From the NCBI GenBank assembly GCA_019359515.1, contig JAHHHC010000026.1, forward strand, positions 1 to 64,000: 64,000 bases of DNA, read 5' to 3'. This stretch comes from Desmonostoc vinosum HA7617-LM4. Lineage in GTDB: Bacteria > Cyanobacteriota > Cyanobacteriia > Cyanobacteriales > Nostocaceae. The notes below the pieces were generated by a model, which was not told the DNA's origin, searched no databases, and saw only the letters and a program-made list of their open reading frames with translations. Both the position numbers and the translations under genes were made by a program. Of this stretch, positions 56,358 to 64,000 are shown in pieces; within the stretch, counting starts at the first letter, position 1, and the number at the start of each line of letters is the position of its first letter.

Positions 56358-57377
56358 CTAAACCAACAATGGTCTAAATCCGTGCTTAACTGACACCTGA
56401 CCAATCTGCTCCATTTTGTCTACGGTAATCTGATTGCGTCCCCACGAAAAGTTCGTGTATAACTTCTCAAATTCCAGCAGCATTGATTCGGCGAAACAAG
56501 CAAATAATTGACGTGCGGGGACATCCATATTGACTATTTTCATAATTTTCCAGTCAATATCAAGTGAATGCTCTACTATTCCACCATTTAACACGAATAC
56601 GCCAGGATGTTGAATTTTCGTTGCTAAGTTTTTAGGATAGCCACCATCAATTAATAAACAAGGTTGCTTTAACGTAGTGGGGTCAATTTCTACACCTTTA
56701 GGCATACTAGCCACCCAAACCACAATGTCAGCTTGGGGTAGTGCTTCACTCAAATCCATGATTTTGCCGCGCCCTAGTTCGTCTTGTAACTCTTTGAGAC
56801 GTTCTTGGTTGCGGGCTATCAAAAGGAGTTCTTTGACATCTGTTTTTGCATCTAGCCAGCGTGTTATGGCACTGCCAATATCTCCAGTTGCCCCGCATAC
56901 TGCAACGGTTGCATTTTTGAGTTCTATTCCCAGTTGTTTTGAGGCTTCCTCTACCTGCCGACAGATAATATAGGCAGTGTGAGTATTTCCTGTAGTAAAG
57001 CGTTCAAACTCTAGTTTGATATTGCGAACTTGGCTAAACTGCTCCAACTTAAAGTTCTCAAAAATAATCGAAGAAAATCCGCCTAAAGCTGTAATGTTAA
57101 TACCATGTTTTTGAGCATGTGCCATGGCGTTGAGTACTTTACGCGTCGCTGCTTTGATGCGGCGAGTAGCCAACATCTCTGGTAAAAAACAGGATTCTAC
57201 GTATCGCCCTTCAATTTTCTGCCCAGTCACACTAGTGACAGTGATGTTATCGACAATTTGTGGCGGGGCGCTGCACCAAAAATCTAGCCCTTGATCGGCG
57301 TATTCTGGGAATCCCAATTCGTGAGCTACTGCTTGAGCGTGTTCTAAACTAGTCAGATGTCCAATTAGACCAAACAT
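56358..57377 (-). CDS. Acyl-ACP reductase (AAR)
   Basis: 339 aa. Reduces long-chain acyl-ACP to fatty aldehyde with NADPH, the first step of alkane synthesis. The Rossmann motif [13 protein letters not shown] (about 158-170) binds NADPH; the catalytic Cys of this family lies in the C-terminal part (LLVARNQERL and [17 protein letters not shown] are seen). [18 protein letters not shown] is the characteristic N-terminus. Pairs with ADO at 57730-58428. Confidence 0.96.
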   Translation of the reverse strand: MFGLIGHLTSLEHAQAVAHELGFPEYADQGLDFWCSAPPQIVDNITVTSVTGQKIEGRYVESCFLPEMLATRRIKAATRKVLNAMAHAQKHGINITALGGFSSIIFENFKLEQFSQVRNIKLEFERFTTGNTHTAYIICRQVEEASKQLGIELKNATVAVCGATGDIGSAITRWLDAKTDVKELLLIARNQERLKELQDELGRGKIMDLSEALPQADIVVWVASMPKGVEIDPTTLKQPCLLIDGGYPKNLATKIQHPGVFVLNGGIVEHSLDIDWKIMKIVNMDVPARQLFACFAESMLLEFEKLYTNFSWGRNQITVDKMEQIGQVSVKHGFRPLLV

Positions 57378-57729
57378 GTGGTGATGTATTAGGCTTGTGT
57401 TGCCTCGAGAGCGTGAAGTTTAGGGGATGGGGAGTGGGGAGTGGGGAGTGGGGGAGATGAGGGAGATGAGGGAGATGAGGAAAGAATTTTTAACTTACAA
57501 CTAAGCACTTAATACTCATCACTCATGACTCATAACTCAAAACTCTGTACTCAGCACTCAGCACTCATAACTCATAACTTTTTTAACCAAGTTTGGGGGT
57601 TTAAGTTCCCTACCGGTAGGGACAAAACCTTTAGTATCGGGGTTTAAATCCCCAGACGTTCCTACGTCGCTAACGCTTCGCTATCACAAAACGTAATTGC
57701 GAATTGCGAATTGCGAATTGCGAATTGAT
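57378..57729. repeat. Repeat-rich gap between ado and aar
   Basis: Contains GGGAGTGGGGAGTGGGG and GAGGGAGAT tandems (57425-57480), an ACTCATAACTC-type array (57500-57580), and a CGCTAACGCTTCGC plus AATTGCGAATTGCG repeat (57664-57726). The two alkane genes are still in the same orientation; the repeats may add separate transcripts or lengthen the message. Confidence 0.75.
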
Positions 57730-58428
57730 TTAAGCTGCTGTGAGTCCGTAGGCTGACAAGCGCATGATGTCGCGAGTTGTGAAGCCGATGTTACTTAATG
57801 CTTCACCGTACTGAATCATGAAATCTTCTACTAGAGCGTCTTTTGCCATTGCTAAGCTATGGGCGTCATCTTCAACTTTGTTGAGCATTCTCCAGACGAT
57901 AGGCAGGTTTTGACGATTGGCTTCCTCTAGTTCTGCTTTGGATTCTGTAAAGTGTGCTTTTAACCAAACTTCTCCAAAGTTGAGGTGGCTGTATTCGTCT
58001 TTTACTACTCCTTCAGTAATTTTGCGGGCGAAGTCATCAGCTACAGGGATGTAAATGTTGTATGCTGCGATCGCAAAACATTCAATAATTAGGGACTGAA
58101 TTAACAAGCAAGTAACTACTTTACCTTCAGCGGCAGCGGCTTGAAAGTTTTGATGTAATCCCAAGAAGAACTGCTGAGCAAATTGCATATCTGGTGTTAC
58201 TTTTAAGTTGCGCCCACAAGCTTCAAATCCTTTCTTATGGCGACTTTCCATCTTAGATAAGCGAATTAGTTCATCTTGGTGTTCCGGCAGCAGTTGGGCC
58301 AGTTTGATGTAATTCTCATGGGCTTCTTGTTCCCCTTCAATTACGATCGCATTAATCCGGCTATAGGCATCTTTGTATTTTTCGCTCTGAAAATCAACTT
58401 TTTCAAATTGGTCTGCAAGCTGCTGCAT
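57730..58428 (-). CDS. Aldehyde-deformylating oxygenase (ADO)
   Basis: 232 aa. Ferritin-like di-iron enzyme converting fatty aldehyde to alkane plus formate. Ligand-bearing segments: [17 protein letters not shown] (Glu, His), [11 protein letters not shown] and [12 protein letters not shown], in the standard order. Full length. First gene of the alkane operon in transcription order. Confidence 0.97.
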   Translation of the reverse strand: MQQLADQFEKVDFQSEKYKDAYSRINAIVIEGEQEAHENYIKLAQLLPEHQDELIRLSKMESRHKKGFEACGRNLKVTPDMQFAQQFFLGLHQNFQAAAAEGKVVTCLLIQSLIIECFAIAAYNIYIPVADDFARKITEGVVKDEYSHLNFGEVWLKAHFTESKAELEEANRQNLPIVWRMLNKVEDDAHSLAMAKDALVEDFMIQYGEALSNIGFTTRDIMRLSAYGLTAA

Positions 58429-58617
58429 AGTCTGTTTACTCCTGTAAACCTGAATGGAATTATTTAATACCAGAGTTAGATTGACTCTCTGAATTTAGAG
58501 TAACAATGACTGTGGTTTAATTTAACTTAACAAGTCACTATTTTATAGATTAGCTGTTGCTGGGGGTGATGCTCTAGATGCTTTAGTAGTAAAAAACAAG
58601 GCTTTGCAGATCAACTT

Positions 58618-59445
58618 ATGTTTAAATTCAACTGGAATCAGAAATCTAGCGACTTTTTTAGTCTAGTAGTACTATTACTGGGAGCGTTGATTGTACTACT
58701 ACCGTTACTTGTGGTTTTTTTAACCTCCTTTGCACCTGCGGGTGCGACTCCAGCAATTTTGCCACAAAATCAATGGTCTTTAGCTAATTACCACGATGCA
58801 TGGCAACGGGGTAAATTTTTGCTGGCGTTTGCTAATTCTACCTTGGTAGCGATCGCTGTCACGGCGTTTCAGATGATTACTTCGGCATTAGCAGGTTACG
58901 CTTTAGCGCGATTAAAATTTCGAGGCCGGCAAGCGCTGCTACTGGTTGTCTTAGCAACCTTGGTAATACCTTTTCAGTTGTTGGTGATTCCGATATTTTT
59001 GGTATTGAAATGGGGAAACCTGATTAACACTTACGGAGCATTAATTTTACCAACTGCTGTCAACGGCTTTGGCATTTTTTTGTTACGTCAATATTTCCAG
59101 ACAATTCCCGTAGAGTTAGAAGAAGCCGCAACAATAGACGGGGCAAACAGATTACAGATTTTATGGCGAGTGATGTTACCTTTAGCGCGTCCGGCTTTGG
59201 TAACACTGTTTTTGTTCACTTTTATTGCGGAGTGGAATGATTTATTTAAACCACTAGTATTTACAACACGTCCAGAATTACGGACAGTACAGCTAGCGTT
59301 AGCAGAATTTCAAGAACAATTTACGAATAATTGGCCTTTGCTCATGGCAGCAGTAACAATTACAACGGTTCCTGTGATGATATTGTTTTTAATTGGTCAA
59401 CGCCAGTTTATTCGGGGTATTGCGGCGACGGGGATTAAGAATTAG
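58618..59445 (+). CDS. Sugar ABC transporter permease
   Basis: 275 aa, six membrane segments. The EAA loop (EEAATIDGANRLQILWRVM, about 170-188) docks to the ATPase. MalG-like permease of carbohydrate-uptake ABC systems. The partner permease, binding protein and ATPase are absent from the window, so it is likely an isolated copy or the other genes lie elsewhere. Divergent from ado. Confidence 0.93.
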   Translation: MFKFNWNQKSSDFFSLVVLLLGALIVLLPLLVVFLTSFAPAGATPAILPQNQWSLANYHDAWQRGKFLLAFANSTLVAIAVTAFQMITSALAGYALARLKFRGRQALLLVVLATLVIPFQLLVIPIFLVLKWGNLINTYGALILPTAVNGFGIFLLRQYFQTIPVELEEAATIDGANRLQILWRVMLPLARPALVTLFLFTFIAEWNDLFKPLVFTTRPELRTVQLALAEFQEQFTNNWPLLMAAVTITTVPVMILFLIGQRQFIRGIAATGIKN

Positions 59446-59455
59446 TGGGGAGTGG

Positions 59456-59579
59456 GGATGAGAGGGATGAGGGAGACGCGGGGATGAGGGAGACGCGGGG
59501 ACGCGGGGACGCGGGGACACGGAGAATAATCAATTCCCCAGTCCCCAGTCCCCAATCCCCAGTCCCCAGTCCCCAGTCC
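59456..59579. repeat. GC octamer and reverse STRR arrays
   Basis: Octamers GGGACGCGG and GAGGGAGACGCG (59460-59520), then CAGTCCCCAGTCCCC-type heptamers in reverse orientation (59535-59579) ending one base before the recF stop codon. Confidence 0.85.
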
Positions 59580-60698
59580 CTAACCTGGTGATATTTCCCC
59601 TGCTTTCACAAAGAGAATTTGTGAGGATTTTAACCACTGGGAATCGAAAGAACCTAAATGAGTGGTGGTAATTAAAGTCTGAAAACGGTCTTGAATGGCA
59701 TCTAGCAATTGATTTTGGCGGGATGGATCTAGTTCGGCAAGAACATCATCAAGTAATAGTAAAGGTGGCTCTTTAACGACTTCTTCGATTAGTTGTAATT
59801 CTGCTAATTTTAAGGCTAGAACTAGGGTTCGTTGCTGACCTTGAGAACCGTATTGACGAGCGGGTGTTTGATTGATAGTTAATTCAATTTCGTCGCGGTG
59901 GGGGCCAACTAGAGTTGTGCCTTGATGTAACTCTGCGGCAATCCGCTGCTGAATTTTTACTAGGAAAGCTTGCTGCACTTCTTCAGGATGGTTTTGCTCT
60001 AAAGGAATGCTCGGTGTATACTTAATCTGCAAAACTTCAGTGCTACCACTGATGTTGGTGTGCCAAGTGTTGGCGATGGGGGCCAATCGTTGGATGGCGC
60101 GATCGCGTCGTCTAATTACCCTTGTTCCTGTAGTTGCTAACTGTGCATCCCACAAAGCCAGTTCTGAATTCTGAGTGCTAAGTGGTGATTCTTGATTTTT
60201 TTTTAAATAGGCATTGCGTTGCCGTAGTACCTGATTATACTGCTGCAAAATGTAGGCATAAACAGGTTCCAGTTGAATTAAAAGGGTATCTAACCAGTTG
60301 CGGCGACCTTCGGGGCCGCCGCGCACTAATTCTAAATCCAGGCTGGAAAATTCTACTGCATTAAGAACACCGAGAAAGTCCATTTGACGGCGGACAAACT
60401 CACCGTTGAGAGCAATGCTGCGGCGACCATTACGGCGGAGAGTCAAGCTGAGGTCACTATCGCCATTTTGTCGCTCTAGAATAGCATTAATTTGGGCTAT
60501 TGGTTCTCCCTCGCGGACTAAATCGCGATCGCGTGCCATGCGGTGCGATCGCAATGTGGCCAGCAGCTCTACCGCCTCCAATAAATTTGACTTCCCCTGA
60601 GCATTGTTACCTACCAAAATTGTTTTGGCAGCATTAAACTCAACCCTTTGGTCTATGTAATTGCGGAACTGCCTGAGCTGTAGAGTTTTGAGGTACAT
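59580..60698 (-). CDS. recF: DNA repair protein RecF
   Basis: 372 aa from the ATG at 60698 ([14 protein letters not shown]). SMC-like ATPase with Walker [10 protein letters not shown], the QGQQRT signature and [19 protein letters not shown] as Walker B. It loads RecA at gaps. A longer frame from 60890 is read through STRR and CCTCATC arrays and has no RecF similarity, so it is rejected. The arrays begin almost at the start codon, and no Shine-Dalgarno is seen. Confidence 0.95.
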   Translation of the reverse strand: MYLKTLQLRQFRNYIDQRVEFNAAKTILVGNNAQGKSNLLEAVELLATLRSHRMARDRDLVREGEPIAQINAILERQNGDSDLSLTLRRNGRRSIALNGEFVRRQMDFLGVLNAVEFSSLDLELVRGGPEGRRNWLDTLLIQLEPVYAYILQQYNQVLRQRNAYLKKNQESPLSTQNSELALWDAQLATTGTRVIRRRDRAIQRLAPIANTWHTNISGSTEVLQIKYTPSIPLEQNHPEEVQQAFLVKIQQRIAAELHQGTTLVGPHRDEIELTINQTPARQYGSQGQQRTLVLALKLAELQLIEEVVKEPPLLLLDDVLAELDPSRQNQLLDAIQDRFQTLITTTHLGSFDSQWLKSSQILFVKAGEISPG

Positions 60699-60959
60699 AG
60701 GGAGTGGGGAGTAGAGGGGATGAGGGGGATGAGGGGGATGAGGGGGATGAGGGGGATGAGGGGATGAGGGGGATGAGGGGGATGAGGGGGATGAGGGGGA
60801 TGAGGGGGACGCGGGGACGCGGAGAATAATCAATTTCCCAGTCCCCAGTCCCCAGTCCCCAATCCCCAGTCCCCAATCCCCAGTCCCCAATCCCCAGTCC
60901 CCAGTCCCCAGTCCCCAATCCCCAGTCCCCAGTCCCCAGTCCCCAGTCCCCAGTCCCCC
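60699..60959. repeat. Large compound repeat array upstream of recF
   Basis: Nonamers GGATGAGGG about ten times (60716-60807), octamers GACGCGGGGACGCGG (60808-60822) and then about 17 CCCCAGT/CCCCAAT reverse STRR heptamers (60838-60958). It ends exactly at the stop codon of the P-type ATPase, so it fills the whole gap. Confidence 0.93.
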
Positions 60960-60960
60960 A

Positions 60961-63819
60961 TTACACTGCCTTCTTGCCGACTATGCGTAAGAATAGCTTC
61001 TCCAATTCAACCCACACAAACATCAACGCACTGAAGCCGATACAAATGGATAATTCTGTAGGATTGAGCCAGTGAGTACCAAAGAAATTTCGCAGGGGTG
61101 GGACGTAAATTAGCATCAACTGCAAAATCGTAGTGACGACAACAGCCGCTAAAACATAGGGATTTGAGAAGGGGTTCACTTCAATGGTCAATCGGTTGTT
61201 AGAGCGAATGGCAATGGCGTGTCCCATTTGGGCAATACACAATGTAGTAAATACCATTGTTTTCCAAGCGTTGGGATCGCCTTCATACCCCGCTGCATGG
61301 GTATGTCTATAAGCCCACCACATTAAAGCAATGCTGATAATAGCAAAGATAATCCCTATCCGCACCATATAAGAACCCAAACCCCTAGCGAATATACTTT
61401 CACGGGGGCTAAAAGGTGGACGTTTCATCACGTCGGGTTCTGGAGGTTCCACTGCTAATGCCAAAGCTGGTAAACCGTCTGTCACTAGGTTCATCCACAG
61501 AATTTGTAAGGGGGTAAGGGGTACGCCTCCTAAGCCTATTAAAGGTGCCGCAGCAATTGTGAGAACTTCGCCAATGTTACTGCCCAAGATGTATTTGATG
61601 AAACGGCGGATGTTGGTGTAAACGACTCTGCCTTCTTTGGTGGCGGCAACAATGGTGGCAAAGTTGTCATCTAGTAGCACCATGTCACTAGCTTCTTTGC
61701 TGACGTCTGTGCCAGTGATACCCATGGCAATACCAATATCAGCTTGTTTGATGGCTGGGGCATCATTAACACCATCGCCTGTCATCGCTACAAATCTACC
61801 CCGGCGTTGTAGTGCCTGGACAATTCGCAGTTTGTGTTCTGGGGCAACACGGGCGTAAATGCTAACTAAATCAACATTTTGCTCTAGTTCTTGGTCACTA
61901 ATCCGTTGCAATTCTTGACCTGTGAGAACGCGGTCGCCTTGTTGAGCAATTCCTAACTCGGTGGCGATCGCGCGTGCTGTTAATTGATGGTCGCCAGTGA
62001 TCATAATTGGGCGAATGCCTGCTTCTCGACATTCTTGGACGGCTGCCTTCACTTCTGGGCGTGGTGCGTCTAACATGCCTACCAATCCCAACCATACCAA
62101 GCCTTGCTCTGATGTTTCATCTGAGCCTTCAGGGGGGATTTCGCCCAGAGGTTTATAAGCAAAACCTAGTACTCGTAGACCTTGACTGGCCATTTGGTCG
62201 TTTTCTGCCAAAATGCTTTGGCGTTGTTCATCGGTTATAAAATTTGCGTGATTACCCTGATAAATCTGAGTGCAACGTGCCAAGATTAACTCAGGGGAAC
62301 CTTTGGTAAACATAATGTAAGGTTCAGATTGCACAAAGCCAGCGATCGCCGGATCAACCCCACCCAAAGATGCGTCACCAGTGGCTACTTCCTTGACTTG
62401 AGAAATCACACTCATCCGCTTGCGTTCTGAAGAAAAAGGAAACTCAGCAACGCGGGGTAATTTACTTTCCCATTGATCTTTTTCAATACCAGCTTTCCCT
62501 GCCAGTGTCATTAAAGCACCTTCTGTAGGGTCGCCCAAAATTGCCCATTCCCCTTTTTCTTTTTGTAATACTGAGTCATTACAAACAGTGCAGGCGACTA
62601 GCAAAGCCGGAATTTCTGGATATTCTTCTACAGAGACTTTTTGACTATCTAAGATAAAATCTCCCGTGGGAGTATAACCTTGTCCTGTAACGCGAAAAGT
62701 TTTGCTATTTGTATAAACTGCTTGCACCACCATTTTGTTCTGAGTTAAGGTGCCAGTTTTATCAGAACAAATTGTAGTCACAGAACCTAACGTTTCCACA
62801 GCTGGCAGTTTCCGAATCAAAGCTTTCTGGCGCACCATCCGTTGGGTTCCCAGTGCCAAAGTGACGGTGATGACAGCGGGTAAACCTTCTGGTACTACTG
62901 CTACAGCCATACTTAAGGAAACTTCCAAGAGTTCTTGGATGTTACTAAAACCTCTTGCCTGAATTACACCGCCAAGAACAACGATCGCTACCAAAATCAA
63001 GGAACCTGTTACTAGGACATTGCCTAGTTGCGTCATCCGTTGCTGCAAGGGGGTAGGTTCACTTTCTACCGCCTGCAACATCGCAGCAATTTTACCTAGT
63101 TCTGTTCGCATTCCGGTGTTTGTCACCAGAACCTTGCCGCGTCCTTGGACAACTTCAGTTCCTTGAAACACTAAATTGAGGCGATCTCCGAGATCTGTTT
63201 CCTCGGATAAATTTAGTTTTGCTTGTTTGTTAACAGCTTCAGCTTCACCCGTTAGCGCTGACTCACGTACTTGTAAATTAGCCTGTTCTATCAAGCGTCC
63301 ATCCGCAGCTATTTGCACCCCAGCTTCCAGCAGCATGACATCCCCAGGCACTAATTCCTTGGCTTCGACATCCAATAATCTGCGATCGCGCAGGACTCGT
63401 ACTAAAGGAGAGGAAAGTTTTTTGAGAGCTGCTAGGGCTTTTTCCGCTCGACTTTCTTGGACATAGCCCAGGATACCATTGAGGATGACAATCGCAAGGA
63501 TGGCGATCGTGTCTTTAAATGGCACTTCACCAGGCTTTAGTTGGTCGTTTTGCAAAGCCATGAGATCTAAAAAGCCAGAAATGAGAGCTACACCAATCAG
63601 CATCAACAACATAATGTTTTTGAACTGATCTAGTAAAATCTCCCAAGCACCGCGACCTTCGTTTTCTTCAAGTTCATTGGGGCCGTATTTTTGTAATCTC
63701 TGTTGAACTTCTTGGGGTGTTAAGCCACTGTCTGCATTACTATCGAGCAGGTCTAGCGCTTGATTAACTTCTAAACTATGCCAAACAGCGGCACCTTCAG
63801 GCAGGGAATTAGCAGACAT
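60961..63819 (-). CDS. P-type Ca2+-transporting ATPase (PacL/SERCA-like)
   Basis: 952 aa. DKTGTLT holds the phosphorylated Asp (about 355), TGEAEA is the actuator motif, and [19 protein letters not shown] closes the hinge. Eight to ten membrane segments; M4 VPEGLPAVI is the PEGLP motif of SERCA/PMCA-type ion sites, suggesting Ca2+. Cation N-terminal domain ([14 protein letters not shown]) and C-terminal domain present. Plasma or thylakoid membrane export of Ca2+. The 3' end meets the compound repeat array. Confidence 0.95.
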   Translation of the reverse strand: MSANSLPEGAAVWHSLEVNQALDLLDSNADSGLTPQEVQQRLQKYGPNELEENEGRGAWEILLDQFKNIMLLMLIGVALISGFLDLMALQNDQLKPGEVPFKDTIAILAIVILNGILGYVQESRAEKALAALKKLSSPLVRVLRDRRLLDVEAKELVPGDVMLLEAGVQIAADGRLIEQANLQVRESALTGEAEAVNKQAKLNLSEETDLGDRLNLVFQGTEVVQGRGKVLVTNTGMRTELGKIAAMLQAVESEPTPLQQRMTQLGNVLVTGSLILVAIVVLGGVIQARGFSNIQELLEVSLSMAVAVVPEGLPAVITVTLALGTQRMVRQKALIRKLPAVETLGSVTTICSDKTGTLTQNKMVVQAVYTNSKTFRVTGQGYTPTGDFILDSQKVSVEEYPEIPALLVACTVCNDSVLQKEKGEWAILGDPTEGALMTLAGKAGIEKDQWESKLPRVAEFPFSSERKRMSVISQVKEVATGDASLGGVDPAIAGFVQSEPYIMFTKGSPELILARCTQIYQGNHANFITDEQRQSILAENDQMASQGLRVLGFAYKPLGEIPPEGSDETSEQGLVWLGLVGMLDAPRPEVKAAVQECREAGIRPIMITGDHQLTARAIATELGIAQQGDRVLTGQELQRISDQELEQNVDLVSIYARVAPEHKLRIVQALQRRGRFVAMTGDGVNDAPAIKQADIGIAMGITGTDVSKEASDMVLLDDNFATIVAATKEGRVVYTNIRRFIKYILGSNIGEVLTIAAAPLIGLGGVPLTPLQILWMNLVTDGLPALALAVEPPEPDVMKRPPFSPRESIFARGLGSYMVRIGIIFAIISIALMWWAYRHTHAAGYEGDPNAWKTMVFTTLCIAQMGHAIAIRSNNRLTIEVNPFSNPYVLAAVVVTTILQLMLIYVPPLRNFFGTHWLNPTELSICIGFSALMFVWVELEKLFLRIVGKKAV

Positions 63820-64000
63820 CGTGTAGGTTACGAGAAATGGTTACAGACTTTGATCATAATTTAGTGATGGCCGGAAAACCATCAACTAAAGTTACATTCA
63901 GCTTTTTGTAAACTGTATGAATCTAGATTATGCTTTTTAGCATTTGTAAATTTTTCCTCTTTCGAGATGTGTGTATTATCTCTGGCGAAGGAGTTTTTCG
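63820..64000. other. Promoter region upstream of the P-type ATPase
   Basis: AT-rich leader with no recognised operator. The window ends here. Confidence 0.5.

Noticed and set aside
60640..60918. N-terminal extension of RecF through repeats
   Set aside because: RecF proteins begin at [14 protein letters not shown]; the extra residues are only repeat translation.

Overview
The window is chromosomal DNA from a filamentous, probably heterocystous cyanobacterium (order Nostocales). The photosystem genes psbM, psbK and psaK, a one-helix high-light-inducible protein and the alkane pathway (ado, aar, accA) identify a cyanobacterium. The many GCGATCGC-type (HIP1) octamers, heptanucleotide STRR arrays (GGGGACT/GGGGATT and variants), dispersed palindromic repeats and WD40-fused Ser/Thr kinases point to the Nostocales. 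Genus is not claimed.

Layout. 0-4.6 kb: STRR array, rimP with an attenuator-like leader, and three genes (membrane protein, secreted peptidoglycan-binding protein, SDH/ClpP-like protease) flanked by two identical 75-bp repeats in opposite orientation. 4.6-9.0 kb: a CXXCH haem sensor between two Ser/Thr kinases. 9.0-14.3 kb: Uma2 nuclease, class II aldolase, old-yellow-enzyme oxidoreductase, a 51-aa PirA-like small protein with an NtcA-type box, and a SAM hydroxide adenosyltransferase. 14.3-16.7 kb: a RiPP operon with two Nif11-leader precursors carrying X-Tyr-Gly motifs, a radical SAM/SPASM enzyme and a 60-aa partner-like protein. It resembles the tyramine-excising splicease (PlpXY-type) systems and is the most interesting locus. 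17-23 kb: housekeeping and photosynthesis genes (trmB, coaBC, tandem Usp, psbM, ferredoxin, psbK, tgt). 23.6-27.1 kb: accessory block with a RelE/ParE-Phd toxin-antitoxin pair, a truncated integrase and a large DUF4157 (eCIS-associated) protein. 27.5-34 kb: cobS, an XRE/AT-hook regulator, a PEP-CTERM protein, gamma-glutamyltransferase and Hsp20. 34-41.3 kb: a fatty-acid-hydroxylase-like protein divergent from a fatty acyl-AMP ligase, a 1.3-kb gene-free stretch, two secreted proteins and an orphan. 41.4-42.2 kb: a small orphan CRISPR array between two gene fragments. 42.3-64 kb: PEP-synthase-like protein, MgtC, glycogen phosphorylase, Hlip, M50/CBS protease, psaK, trpF, folE, short-chain dehydrogenase, accA-aar-ado, ABC permease, recF and a P-type Ca2+-ATPase.

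Repeats shape the region. STRR and GC-rich octamer arrays reach into the trpF 3' end and abut the recF and trmB starts. A MITE-like family occurs three times (one full, one with a nested insertion, one half copy). A 14-bp-arm GC palindrome recurs three times beside STRRs. Three photosynthesis or regulatory proteins under 60 aa (psbM, psbK, the PirA-like protein) were found by reading the gaps directly.
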